A stretch of DNA of 64,000 nucleotides from Rebecca billardiae RCC1528 (taxonomy: Eukaryota; Haptophyta), in NCBI GenBank assembly GCA_965240325.2, contig OZ251222.1:4154001-4218000 (forward strand), written 5' to 3'. This document shows, piece after piece, positions 39,500-51,400 of this stretch (within the stretch, counting starts at the first letter, position 1; each line of letters starts with the position of its first letter). The notes below the pieces were generated by a model. The model was given only the letters and a program-made list of their open reading frames with translations. It had not been told where the DNA came from and searched no databases. The position numbers were made by a program, and so were the translations under genes.

Positions 39500-42400
39500 A
39501 TGAGGGTCGCCCTCGCCTTGCTGGGCGTGCTCGTGCGCGCGGGCGCGCTCGATCCGCGAGCATGCCCCGCGGGCGGGCCGTGGACCAACGTGATCTACTC
39601 GGCCGGGGCGAACGACTCTGTTTCCGTGCGCTCCGACGCCATGCCCGCGCTGCCTCCGAGCGCGACGAGCGTGTGGCATTGTGGCGCGCCGGCGTGCGCG
39701 GAGGGCGAAGCGGCGGACGGCTTCGACGGCACGATCGTCCTCGCGGGGCCCTCGTCGCTGCACCCCGACGACATCCACTGGGCCGTCTCCAGCACGATGC
39801 GGCGCGCGGCCGTGCTCTTCCTCGAGTGGCTGCACACGGAGCGCGGTGGCGTGCGCGTCGGGGGCGCGCGGTTCACGATGTGCGCGTACTGGGTGGGCGA
39901 CGGCTCCTCCACGACGCAGGTGGCGAACGCGACGGCGCACGCCCTGCGCCACGCGCGCGCCGACTTTGCGCTCGCCGGCTACGCGTCGTCGCGCACGCTG
40001 CACGCGGCGCGGCAGGCGCACGCGGACGGCGTGCTGATGCTCACCGCCGGGAGCGCGGCGACGCACGTGCACGCGCAGTCGAACCTGACGTTCGGGCTGC
40101 TGCGGGCGGGCGAGGTCTGGTCGCGCCTCGCCGCCGACACCATCATGGCGCGCGCGAGGGAGATCGACGCGAGCGGCGACACGAGCAGCCGGTGCGCGGC
40201 GCCTTTGTGCGCGCGGAGCCTGCACGCGGCGGTCGTGCGCGAGGGATGCGACGCGCCGCCGGAGGCGACGGCGCCGATCGACTCGGAGACGGCGTGGGAG
40301 GCGGCGAACTTCACCGTGTACGGCGGCGGCTCGCCCGGCGCCCGCCCGCTCTTCCAGCTCTGCGCGGGCATGTCGGTCTCCGACGCGGTGTCGCTGCTCG
40401 AGCCGATGCGCGCGGCCGGCGTGAACGTGCTGGTGGCGCTCGTGTACAGCCAGGTGGCGGAGGTGCTGGTGCGCGCGCTGGCGGCGATGGAGTGGACGCC
40501 GTACGCGGTGTACGTCGCGCCGGGCAGCTCCGCGGCGTGGCACGACGGCCGCGCCGCCGGCGGCAGCGCGCTCGCCGAGCTGTACGCGCTGCGCTCCGCC
40601 GCGTGGTCGGCCGCGCTGCGCACGCGCGGCCAGGTGTCCAACCTGACCTCGCACGAGTTCGTCGCGCGGTACGAGGCGCGCTGGCCGGGCGAGAGCCCGG
40701 ACTACCGCGGCGCGGCGCAGTTCGCCGCGCTCTGCGCGCTCGTCCACGCCATCGAGGCCGCCGGCTCCCTCGACACCGCCGCGGTCGTGCGCGCGCTCCG
40801 CGGCCTGCGTCTGACCGAGTTCTACTCGCTCATCCAGTTCGACGCCAACGGTCAGAACGACGGCGGGCTGGTGCTGGAGCAGCTGCAGCAGGGCGGCGTG
40901 GTGGAGGTGGTCGCGCCGGCGCAGGGCGCGTCGGCGCCGCTCGTCTTCCCCGCGCCCACCCTCGCGCGCCGCGCGTGCGAGGCGCGCACCTCGCCGCCGT
41001 GCAGCGCTCGCGGCGCGTGCGACGACGCGGGTGCGTGCGCGTGCGGCGCGGGCTGGCACGGCGCGGACTGCGAGCGGGCTGGCCTCGGCGGCGGCGGCGG
41101 GGCGGGCGGCGAGGGTGACGCCGCGGAGGACGGCACCGCCGCCGGCACCACCACCGTCGTGACCAGCCCCCGCGACGAGCCGCTGCCCGCCATGCTGAGC
41201 GGCAGCGTGCTGATCGCCGTGCTGCTCTCGACGTGCGCGCTGTGCGTGTGCGCGTGCGCGCTGCTGCTGCACACGCGCCGCACGCTCGCCGCGCTGCGCC
41301 AGGAGGTGTCGAGCTACCGGCGCGAGGCGGCGGATCCGCCGGTGCCGCTGCTCGTGATCTCGGACGCGGGCGAGGACCTCGACGACGAGATGGCGCTCAT
41401 CATGCTCCGCTTCCTGCAGGACGAGCGGCTGGTCGAGCTGCGCGGCGTCGTCGCCAACCTGACGCCCGAGTACGAGCGCGCGCGGCTGATCCGAGGCACG
41501 CTCGACCTGCTCGGGCTGCCCAACGTGCCGGTGGGCGTGGGCACGGACGGCGGGAGCGCGACGCACGGCGCGGGCTTCCTCGACTCCGCGCCGTACGCCA
41601 CCGAGTCCCACTCCGAGCGCATCCACGCGCTCGAGCCCGGGCGCGCGCTGCTGCACCGCGCGCTGAGCGCCGCGCCGCCCAAGTCGGTCACGCTGCTGTG
41701 CATCTCGTCGCTCAAGGACGCGGCGCTCTTCCTGCGGGACAACGGGCGGCTGTGCGCGGAGCGGCTGGAGCGCGTGGTGGTGATGGGCGGCGTGGACACC
41801 GACGCGAGCGCGAGCGCGGGCGCGCTCGTCCCCGACTCGGCGCACAACAACGTCTTCGACTCGGACGCGGCCACGTACTGCCTGCGCGCGTGCGTGTCCC
41901 TCCACATCCCGCTCACGGTCGTGACGAGGCACGCGGCGTACGCGGTGCCGGTGCGGCGGGAGATCTACGACGAGATCGCGCAGTCGGGCAGCCCGATCGG
42001 CTGGCGGCTGCGCAAGGCGCAGCGCGACTCGATCGAGGATCTGTGGCGCCGCTGCTGCGCGCCCGACGGCTCGGCCGAGCGGCGCGGGCTGCCCGCGCGC
42101 TGCGACCGCCAATGGTTCGCAACCACCTTCTGCGCGGGGCGCGGGCGCGAGCGCTCGGCGGACGACCCGATCTGGGACCTGGTGGTGTCGTTCAACCTGT
42201 ACGACGTGGTCGCGCTGCTCGCGGCCGTGCCCGCCGTCGCCGCCTTCCTCTTCAACGCGGACACGCGCGCGCTCGGCGTGCGCAGCCGCAGCTCGGGCGA
42301 GGTGACGGTTACGTCCGCGGTTACGTCCGCGGTTACGTCCGCGCCCGAGCGGCCGGCGCAGTGCTCGCGCGCCGACAGCTCCGCCAGCCTCGGCGGCGGC

Positions 42401-43427
42401 GGCGGGGGCAGCGGGCGCTCCGAGGAGTCGGCGAGCCTCGAGCTCATCGGGCGCTCGGCGGAGGACACGGGCGTGCGCGACGAGGCCGCGCTCCGCGCCT
42501 TCCTGCACGCGGGCATTGCGCGCGGCATCGGGCTCGGCCGCGCGGCCGCGTGGCGCGAGCCGCTGCTGCTCGTGCTGCGGGAGCGCGCGGGCGAGCCGCC
42601 GCCGCCCGCGCTGGCGGCGACGCTGCTGTGCGTGCGCGCGCTGATCGAGTTCAACGCGGTGCTGTGCGCGGCCGTGGTCATCGTGCGCGAGCCCGGCACC
42701 GCCGCCGCCGCCGAGCCCGCCGCGCCGCGCGCGCACGGCGCCGCGGCGGACGCGGCGCAGGCCGCGCGCGCGCGCGCCGCGCTCGACCTTGCAGGCCTGG
42801 TCGCCGCCATCGGCATCAAGGCGGCCGTCGGGCCGATCGTGCTGGAGGAGGTGGCGGAGGAGGCGGAGGGGTGCGACGCGGAGGGCATGGAGCGCTCGGT
42901 CTCCGCCGTCCGCCGCGCCTTCGACGAGTCCCCGCCCGAGGCCCTCCGCGTCGTCCTCCCGACCGGCTGCCCGTGGGCGCTTGCGCACTTTGCGCGCGTG
43001 CACGCCAAGCTGTTCCGCGAGCGCACGGCGCAGGTGCTCGGGCTGGGCGAGTGGAGCGCGGAGGCGGAGGGCGACGCGGCGGGGCCGGGCGCGGCCGACG
43101 GGCTGCCGCTCACGCCCCCGAGCCCCGCCGCGCCGTGCACCATCGAGCCGCCGCCCACGTGCCCCGGGCGCGCGGCGTGCGAGCGCGCGGGCGCGGCGCT
43201 CGCGACGCGCTGCGTGCAGCTAGGGGTGCCGTTGCTCGTCGCGCCGGCGGCGCTCGTGCGCGCGTGCGCGATGCCGCGCGCGGTGTACGACGCGCTGCCG
43301 AGCGTGGCGGGCGAGTTCGGCGCGTCGCTGCTCCGCTCGACGCGCGCGTACGTCGAGCGCGCCGTCGAGGCCGCGCCCGCGCCCGCGGCCGACGCGGCAG
43401 CGGCCGACGCGGCCGACGCGGCAGCGC

Positions 43428-43458
<31 letters not shown>

Positions 43459-44833
43459 TCAGCTGCCGCCCGAGCGCGCGTGGGCCGAGGCGGAGTTTGG
43501 GCTCGAGCCCGAGCCCGAGCGGCAGGGCGGCGGGGCGGCGGGCGTGTGGTCGCGCGTGGCGCGCGTCCCCGCCGCCGGCCCCGTCCTCGTCCTCGCGGTC
43601 GTGCAGTCACGCGCCGAGCGGCCGCTGCTCTGCGAGGGACAGACCTGCCAGCTGCGCGGCGCGACGCACCGCTGCCTCGACGAGATGGGCTCGGTGGAGG
43701 CGGACGGCGCGGGCGACGGCACCGTGGGCGCGCTGGCGCACCTGCTGCTCAAGGCGGCGTCGCTCTCCGCGGTCGGCTCGCTCGCGGCCGCACCGCTCCC
43801 CTCGCGCCGACCGGCGCGCGCCTCCTCGCGCTTCCCCCGCCGCTCCAGCCCAGGCACGCCGGCCGGCGCCGTCCGGTTCGAGCTGGGCGGCGGCGGGCTC
43901 GCGAGCGGCGGCGGCGGTGCCGGGCAGGGCGACAGCGTCGGCATCATCTGCGAGGGCGTGGGCTGGGTGAGCCTGGCCGACGCCGTGCCCGAGTGGCTGG
44001 GCCACGGCGCGCCCGCACACCCGAGTGCCGCCCAGCACGCCGACGAGCCGCCCGCCGCGCAGCAGCGCACGAGCCAGCAGCGCAGCTCGACGCGCACCAA
44101 CTCGACCGCCACCTCCTCCTCGTTCGCGCGCGCCAAGGACGGCGCGCTGCGCCGAGCGCGCACCCTCTCGCTCGCGGCGGCGGAGGCGGTGTCCACGACG
44201 GATTCCTCGAGCTTCCGCCGGCCCGCGCGCCGCTCGCGCAACCCGACCTCGGGCGCGTTCGCCTCGGGCGTCTTCGCCTCGGGCCTGGTGAGCACGCTGC
44301 GCCGCGGCTCTGCCGGCAGGGAGCACGCGAGCGTCGGCGCGGGCGCGCCGCCCGAGCGCCGCAGCGCCGCGCGCCAGAGCGCGCAGGCAGCGGGCGGCGG
44401 CGGCTTCGCAAAGCCGAGGCGCGGCTCCGAGGCCGCGCGCGCGCGCAGGCACGAGCAGCTGCGGCGCGACGCCGAGTGCGCCAAGGTGGACGCCCTGCTC
44501 GAGGACGCGCGCAGCGCCGGCGGCCGCGCGTCCGGCGGCCCGCAGCAGCCGCGCCGCTCTCGCACGCCTTCCTTCTCGCAGGGCTCCGGCCGCGCCCGCG
44601 TCAACCCGCTCACCTTCACGCCCAGCACGAGCGCGCGCCGCATGGCCAACCGCAACACGTCGCTGCGCGTGAATCCCGGCGGGCTCGGCTCGCTGCTGGC
44701 CAACCTGCGCGACGAGGACGAGGGCGATGAGCGCGCGGAGGAGGACGACTCCGACGGCGACGAGGACGGCGCCGACGGCCCGACGGACATCGTCCGAGCG
44801 GTGGGCACGCCAGACGGCGTCGGGCCTGGGTAG
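39500..44833 (+). CDS. Receptor-like fusion: periplasmic-binding ectodomain, EGF, TM, nucleoside hydrolase and degenerate second hydrolase copy
   Basis: About 1,777 residues; start ATG 39500 gives a clean signal peptide (MRVALALLGVLVRAGA); ATG 39455 is the alternative. Residues ~20-480 resemble type-1 periplasmic binding/ANF-receptor ligand domains (TNVIYSAGAN, AGYASSRTLHAARQAHADGV). About 490-520 is an EGF-like module (CSARGACDDAGACACGAGWHGADC). TM ~565-590. About 612-930 is an inosine-uridine nucleoside hydrolase domain: ISDAGEDLDDEMALI, VVVMGGVDTD, NNVFDSDAATYCL, FNLYDVVALLA. The catalytic Asp cluster is kept. About 1018-1292 aligns by eye to the same domain, but the cluster reads RAGEPPPPALA. 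The tail (~1300-1777) is Ser/Arg-rich and acidic at the end. Topology implies a cytosolic enzyme domain. No introns are needed; role unknown. Confidence 0.75.
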
Positions 44834-44986
44834 CTAGCGCGGTGCGCTGAGCTGTGAGTGACGATGACAACGGTGACGATGCGCTGCTACTGCTGCGCGA
44901 TTCCATAATATCCGTGCATGTCGCCCAGGCGGCCGCGGTTCAGATCGTGCCTCGTGGTCCCGCGGTCATCATCGGCGTCAGAGTCG

Positions 44987-45018
<32 letters not shown>

Positions 45019-45256
45019 GTAGTAGTCGTCGTCGTCGATCTACTACTGCTGCGCTGATATCGTCGTCCGATCATCATCGTCAGCGCGCGCGAGCATCTGA
45101 CTTATATGCTACGACGACCGAGCTCGTCGCGTCGTCTCTGCTCACGGCTATACTCGTGACGCGCGACTAGCTCGTCACTCGTCTGCTTATATCGTCTGAC
45201 GATGATGAATACGACATCATATCGTCATCGATCATCATCAACTATACTCGTCGCCA
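44834..45256. other. Intergenic between convergent genes, with (TA)n
   Basis: No gene seen. (TA)n at about 44987-45015, then CATCAT/GTCGTC-rich low-complexity DNA. Holds the 3' ends of two converging transcripts. Confidence 0.5.
44987..45015. repeat. (TA)n microsatellite
   Basis: About 14 TA units, seen directly. Confidence 0.95.
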
Positions 45257-47746
45257 TCAGCATGACGATGATGACGCCGCATCATCGGCATCATCATCGC
45301 GCGCATCATTTGTTGACGATGCTGTGTCGTCATCGGGCGCGCTGCTGCGCCTGACACTGCCAGCCGCGCCGCCCTCCGTGACGCCCGCAGCCGCCTGCTC
45401 CGCCGCCTCTTCCAGCAGCGCCAGCACGCGCGCGGGGAGGTGGTCGTGCAGCGCGCCCGCGTGCAGCAGCAGCTTGGAGTAGTGCGCGGGCTCGGCGAGG
45501 CCCACGCTCACCTCGCATCGCAGGGCCAGGGGTGGAGCAGCTCCAGCTGGCTCGGCCGCCGGCGCCTGGGCGGGCTCGGCGGCGCCCGGCTCGGCCGAGG
45601 GGGGGGGGGCGTTGGCTGCGGGCAGCAGCGGGGCGGCGGGTGCCTCTGCCTCCGCCCCGTGCGCCGCCTCCACGCCCGCCGCCGAGCCGCCGGACGCGCC
45701 GCCGGCCGAGCCGGCGGCAGCCTGCGCGCCGGCCGCGCCCGGCCGGCCGCGCGGCCGCCACTCGGGCGGCACGTGCAGCTGCCACAGCCGGCCGGGCGGG
45801 AAGTGGTGAGAGAGCCCGCCGCGCGCACAGTCCCACAGCGGCGGGGCGCGGCGCGCGCGCGCGGAGCTGGGCTCGGTCGAGGCGGGGGCGGGTGCGTCGG
45901 CGGGTGCGTCCAGCTCGCGCTCCGCCGACGCGCTCTCCAGCTCGGCCGCGGCCGGCGCGCGCGCCGTCGCCGACGGCCGCCCCAGTACAGAAGCCTCGGG
46001 AGGAGCGTCGGCCGTGCCGCGCGGCGCGCCGCCGCCGAGCGCCGAGCGGACGAGTGCCGCGGCGCCCGACACGCCCGCCTCGATCCCCGCCGCGACGGGC
46101 GCCCACACCGACGCGCGCTCCAGCTCGGCGTGCAGGTGCACCACGTTGACCGCGCACAGCCTCGGCACGAGGTCTGCGCCCACGACCGCGGCCGTCACAA
46201 ACTCACCGAGCGCGCGCGCGGTGCGGAGGTCGGCGATGGCGGGCGGCGAGATGGCGAAGCACCGGGCGCGCGCGCAGGACGGGGGCAGCGCCGCCGCGCC
46301 CCCGCCGCCGCACCCCTCCGCCGCCGCCCCCGCCGACACGTCCGCCGCCGGCTGCCGCAGCAGCGCGGTCGCGAGCGCCGCCGTGCCCGCGCCGAGAGAG
46401 TGCCCGACCAGGGTGAGTGAGTAATCCGGGTACTCGGCGGCGAGCTCGGCGAGCGCGGGGCGTGCGGAGGCGAGGACCGCGCGCGCGGCGCGGAGCATCC
46501 CCGCGTGCACGCTGCCCTCCGCCGGCTCACCCCCTCCGCCCCCCTCGCCGCCCTCGCCGCCCTCGCCGCCCGCCCCCGCCCTCGGCCGCAGCCGCAGCGG
46601 CAGGCAGTCCGCCTGCAGATCAGCGAGCACGTCGTGCAGGGAGTGCGTGCCGCGCACGGCGAGGACGAGGGAGCGCCAGGCGTGGTCGACGGCGAGGTAG
46701 TGCGCGGGGCACAGCGCCGTCGACGCCCACCTCGCGAGGCGCACGTCCGCGTGCGCCAGCCCGGTCAGCCTGCGCAGCGCGCGCGTGTGCGCGCCGCCGT
46801 CCACGTGCGCGTAGCCGCCGTGCGCCGCGTACCCAAGGGCAAACGCGGAGACGGAGGCGAGGTGGCCCGAGTGCGCGGCGAAGCCGAACGCGGCATGCGC
46901 GTGCGCCATGCCGCGCGCGAGGCCCGCCAGCTCCGCCGCGCCCTCCCTCCCCACGCCCGCCGCGCCGCGCAGCAGCGGCTCGAAGGTGGCGGCGTAGAGC
47001 TCCGCGTGGCGCGGCGCGAGAAGCAGCGCGGCCGACGGGTCGGGCGGGAGGAGCGCGTAGCGCCGCGTGCGCCAGAGCGTGGTGCCGACGAGGGCGAGGA
47101 AGGCGCCGACGCTCTCGCGCGCCTCGGCCGACTCCTCGCCCGCCGCCGCCGCGCCGGGCGCGGCCGTCGGCGGCGCGCGCGCCGAGGGCGGCACGAGGTG
47201 CCAGTACCGCCAGCGCACGCGGTCGGTCGGGCGGCGCACGGCGCGGCCGCCCTCGCGGAGGGCACCGGCGCGGCGCGTCGAGGTGCCGTGCAGCCAGCCC
47301 TCCGCGCTCGTGCCCTCGTGCGCGATCGGGCGCCACACCAGCGCGTCCGCGCTCGCGGCCGACCGCGCGCGCGCTGCGCGCCGCTCCGCGCGCGTCGGCG
47401 CCGCGCTCCACGCGCTCGCGCCCCACGGCGCGCCGGGCAGGATGGAGACGAGCTGCTGCACCTCCACGAGCAGCGCCGCCTCGGGCACTTCGTCCTCCTC
47501 CTCCTCCTCCTCCTCGTCGCCGCGTGCGCCCGGCGCGTCGGCGTCGCGCATGTGCTTTCCGTCCTCTCGCAGCCGGCTGGTGCCGGCCGGCGGGCGCGAA
47601 TCAGCCGTCCGTCCTTGGGCAGCGCTCCGCCGGAAAAGCGGCAAACAGAAAAGAAAAGCCGCCACCAAAGCACAAGGTCGTCGCGAGGCGGCGGCGCAGC
47701 CGCAGCTGACGGGCGCGGCCGTGGATGTTTGGCGCGCCGTCGTCAA
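45257..47746 (-). CDS. Lipase class 3, diacylglycerol-lipase-like
   Basis: Up to 829 residues. The start is uncertain: the first in-frame ATG is at 47551, but the open frame extends upstream to about 47746 and encodes a hydrophobic signal-like segment (ALVAAFLFCLPLFRRSAAQG), so a spliced or missed 5' exon is likely. An acidic run (GDEEEEEEEDEV) follows. The hydrolase core is DAGL-like: LVLAVRGTHSLHDVLADLQ, nucleophile Ser in LVGHSLGAG (~450), FAISPPAIADL, Asp in GADLVPRL, and FPPGRLWQLHVP near the expected His. A Gly/Glu insert interrupts the region before the nucleophile. Animal DAGLs have four N-terminal membrane helices; these are absent. Likely role: sn-1 hydrolysis of diacylglycerol, not proven. 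The C-terminus is acidic and Ser-rich. Confidence 0.7.
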   Translation of the reverse strand: MTTARQTSTAAPVSCGCAAASRRPCALVAAFLFCLPLFRRSAAQGRTADSRPPAGTSRLREDGKHMRDADAPGARGDEEEEEEEDEVPEAALLVEVQQLVSILPGAPWGASAWSAAPTRAERRAARARSAASADALVWRPIAHEGTSAEGWLHGTSTRRAGALREGGRAVRRPTDRVRWRYWHLVPPSARAPPTAAPGAAAAGEESAEARESVGAFLALVGTTLWRTRRYALLPPDPSAALLLAPRHAELYAATFEPLLRGAAGVGREGAAELAGLARGMAHAHAAFGFAAHSGHLASVSAFALGYAAHGGYAHVDGGAHTRALRRLTGLAHADVRLARWASTALCPAHYLAVDHAWRSLVLAVRGTHSLHDVLADLQADCLPLRLRPRAGAGGEGGEGGEGGGGGEPAEGSVHAGMLRAARAVLASARPALAELAAEYPDYSLTLVGHSLGAGTAALATALLRQPAADVSAGAAAEGCGGGGAAALPPSCARARCFAISPPAIADLRTARALGEFVTAAVVGADLVPRLCAVNVVHLHAELERASVWAPVAAGIEAGVSGAAALVRSALGGGAPRGTADAPPEASVLGRPSATARAPAAAELESASAERELDAPADAPAPASTEPSSARARRAPPLWDCARGGLSHHFPPGRLWQLHVPPEWRPRGRPGAAGAQAAAGSAGGASGGSAAGVEAAHGAEAEAPAAPLLPAANAPPPSAEPGAAEPAQAPAAEPAGAAPPLALRCEVSVGLAEPAHYSKLLLHAGALHDHLPARVLALLEEAAEQAAAGVTEGGAAGSVRRSSAPDDDTASSTNDARDDDADDAASSSSC

Positions 47747-48440
47747 CCGGAGGGCGGATGCGGGAGGTGGAGGGCTGAGTCGACATCATGATGACGACCA
47801 GGGGCAGGGGCAGACCGCGCGCGCAGGATTTCGTGACGACCGCCCGCATGATCGTGATTCACCTCGCGTGATGGCCGTGATCGCGGGCGGCCCCACTCTG
47901 AGTCAGTGGTAACGCTGCGACTGATGGCCAGAGAGGCCACTGCCGACGGTGCCGACGATGCGGACCAGTTGCGCCCGCGCAAGACTAGCAGGCGCGGACG
48001 ACGCAGTCTTATCTAGCTTGATCGAACTGGCTGAGTATAGCAACGTCGACGACGACTACTCAAAAACTGATGCGGGCCGTGTGCGCGGTACCGTTCGGAT
48101 GCGCGCGCGCTGCTGCGAGCACTGCCACTGGCCCACTGGCACTGATGAGACTGATATGGGCAGTAGCTACTACGGTGCTACTTAGTATATATATATATAT
48201 ATATCGATCTATATACTACTTAGACACATCGCGGTATATAATCTGAGATGTGCACGTAGCATATAATAGGCTAGTAGTAATGATGATAGCGTCGTCGTCA
48301 TTATTGTCGAGCAGCGGTGACATCACCTTGCTGACAATCGCAATGGAATACGGACGGATTACGGAGCGCGCGATGATGATGACGAATGCGCTGCTGCTGC
48401 ATCACGCCCACGCGGCCTCACCCGCCCTCGTCCGCGACCT
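47747..48440. other. Intergenic, with (TA)n at 48185-48204
   Basis: No gene seen. Both flanking genes are on the minus strand, so it should hold the 3' UTR of the giant gene and the promoter or a missed first exon of the DAGL-like gene. Confidence 0.45.
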
Positions 48441-51400
48441 TCACGACGGGATGCGCGGAGGCTGCGGCGGCGACTGCGAGCGCGAGCGTGAGGGCGCGGT
48501 CGACGCGCCTCGCGACGTGCCTCGGCTCCCGCCCGCCCCGAAGCCGGGCGGCGAGCGCGAGCGTGAGCGTGAGCGCGAGCGTGAGCTGGAGCCGGCGTGC
48601 TCGCTGCTGCCCACGCGCGGCGAGGCGGCGCCGCTGCTCGCGCCGCCGGCGCCGCCCAGCGGCGGCGGTGAGCGCGAGCGCGAGCGCGAGCGCGAGCGCG
48701 AGCGCGAGCGTGAGCGCGAGGCGGCGCGCAGGATGGCGGGCACCTCGCCCAGCCCGATCGGCTGCAGCGACGGCGAGCGCGAGCGCGAGCGGTCGCGCTC
48801 GCCCCTGGTGATGGCCTGCCGCAGCGCGCGCTCTCGGAAGCCGGCCGCGCCGGGCGAGAGCATGCGCCCGCCGTCCGCGCGGCTGGGCGGGGCCGGGCGC
48901 TGCGGCGTGACGCCGAGGACGCGCCGCCCGCCCGGCGCGGTCGCGTCGCGCACGATGCGCGCGGCCCCCGCCGCCTCCGCCGTCGGGCTCGGCCGGCGGC
49001 CGAGGAGGCGGCGCAGCCAGCGGCCGGCGCCAAGCTTGGGCGCGCGCGACCCCGCGCCGCCGCGCGCCGCGGCCGCCGCCTCCGCCGCCGCGTGCTGCCG
49101 CTCGGAGCGGCGGAGCAGGACGCCGGCGCCGGCGCTCGCGCAGGTGAGCAGGCCGAGCGCGAGCGCGACGGGCAGCGCGAGCGCCACGCGCACCGGCAGC
49201 TGCGCCGCCCAGCAGCCGAAGCGCAGCGGCGCGGCGCCGGGCGGCGGCGGCCCTAGGATAGCGTGCAGCGGCGAGCGCGGCGCGCCGCCGCGCGTCTGCA
49301 GCCGCAGCGTGGTGTGGTGGCGCAGCTGGTGGACGCGGAGCAGCGCGGCGGCGCGGCGCTCGCGCGTGCGCAGCGCGAAGAGCAGCAGGCACAGCAGCAC
49401 GAAGCCGTCCACCAGCAGGATCACCTGCAGCGGCGTGAGCGCGAACGCAAAGTCGATCGCGCGCGGCCGCAGCGTGACGCGCTGCTCGGACGAGGAGCTG
49501 AACGCTTCGTCCGCCGTCACGACGCCCACGTCGCGCGCGAGGGAGAAGAGCTCGAGGGAGAGCGTGCCGGCGGGCGCGCGCCCGCCCAGCCCCAGCGCGT
49601 CGCTCGCCGCGCCCGCCGCCGCCGCGACGAACCCGACGATCTCGCCCGCCGCCGCCCAGAGGCCGGACCCCTCGTCGAAGAGCGCGGCGAACGCGCCCGC
49701 GCCCAGCTCGGAGGGCGGCACGCGCGTGAGCGGCAGGCGGACGGAGGCGGCGGCGGGGAGGTCGGCGAGCGCGGCGGGGAGGGGCGCGCCGGTGGCCGCG
49801 TCCCACACGCGCACCGAGAGCACGCGCGACGCGAGCGCCTCCCCCGCCGCCGCGCGGTGCAGCTCGACGTCCCAGCCCGCGACGAGCACGGCCGCGCCGC
49901 CGGCCGCGCCGCCGGCCGCGCCGCCGGCCGCGCCGCCGGCCGCGCCGACGCTCAGGCTCTGCGGGAGCGTGGCGACGCAGCGCTCGGCGGCGAGCTGCTC
50001 GGGCGTGGCGAGCGTCGCGCCGGCGAGCGCGGCGGCGGGGCCCACCCACGCGCGCGCGCGCACCGCGCGCGTCAGCACCACCGCCGCCTGCTCCGACGGC
50101 GCGCGCGCGGCGAGGCTGGCGCCGAGTGCGGCGTGCGCCGACGCCTGCGCGCGCAGCATCCGCGCCGCGTGCGCGCCGCCGTCGGTGGGCAGGCCGGCGG
50201 CGGAGCGCATCGCCTCGCCGAGCGCGTGCTCGGCGGCGCACGCGGACAGCGCGCCGACCAGCGCGCGCAGCGGGCCGAGCGGCAGCGACCACGGCGCCGT
50301 CGCGCCGAGCGGCGCCGCGGCCGCGGCCGCGAGCGCGGCCGCGGCAACGTCGGCCGCGTGCGGCGCGAGGGCGTCGCACGCACCGTCGCCGAGCGAGCCG
50401 GGCGGCGCGGCGCCGGCGAGCGCGAGCGCGAGCGAGGCGTGGCGCGCGACGGTGGCGCGCGACGGCCGCGCGAGCGCGAGCGCCGCGCGCGCGCGCAGCG
50501 CGAGCCGCCGCCGCGCCTCGCGCGCGGCGGCGCACGGCGCGGCGCCGTGCGCGCCCGCGCCCGCGCCGCAGCCAAGCGCGGCGTCGGCCGCGTCGCGCGC
50601 GGCGCCGGCGGCGAGCAGGGCGAGCGCGGCGCCGGGGCCGTCGGCGCTGGCGAGCCGCGCGTCGACCGCCTCGATCGCCGCGTCGGACGCGTGCGCGCCC
50701 GCCGCACCCGCCGCGTCCACCACGCCCGCCGCCTCCTCGTCGCCCGCGTCGGCGGCGACGAGCGCGCGCGCGCCGAGCGCGCTGCTGACGACGCCGACGA
50801 CGGCGTGCGCGCCCGGTGGCAGCGGCACGCAGCAGAGGGACGGGTCGAGGGCGGGGGCGGAGAGCGGGAGCGCGGCGGACGCGGCGTGCGCGCTCGCGCT
50901 CGAGCCGCCCGCCGCCGCGCCCAGCCGCGCACCCTCCTCCGCCACCGCGTCCGCGCGGTCGGCGTCATCGTCGAGCCAGCCGCGCAGCGTGCGGCGCGCG
51001 CCCGCCGCGGCCGCGCCCGCGTTCGCTCCGTCGTCGGCCGCGCCCGCGGGCGCGCGCGCGCCGCGCTTGAGCCAGAAGGCGTAGTGCAGCGGCAGGTCGG
51101 ACGCGGGGTCGGCGGCGCTCCAGCGGCTCAGCTCGAACGCCCACACCGCCGTCCCCGCCGGCGCGCGCCCCGCGCTCGCCGCGCCCTCCGCGCGCGCCGC
51201 GCGCGCGTCGATCCTGCCTCCGAGCGGCGGCGGCGCGGTGCGCACGACCAACGTGGCGGCCGCGCTGTACCCGGAGTCGGTGGGCGCGCGGCGGAGGGAG
51301 AAGGCGTAGCTCGCGCCGGGCGCGAGCGCGTCGGCGCGCACGAGCAGCGTCGGCGCGCCCAGCGGCGAGCGCACCACGCCGAACCCCGCGTCGAGCGCGC

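Noticed and set aside
39305-43003. 1,232-codon minus-strand frame opposite the receptor gene
   Set aside because: Arg/Ala/His-rich shadow; the plus strand shows clear EGF, TM and hydrolase motifs.
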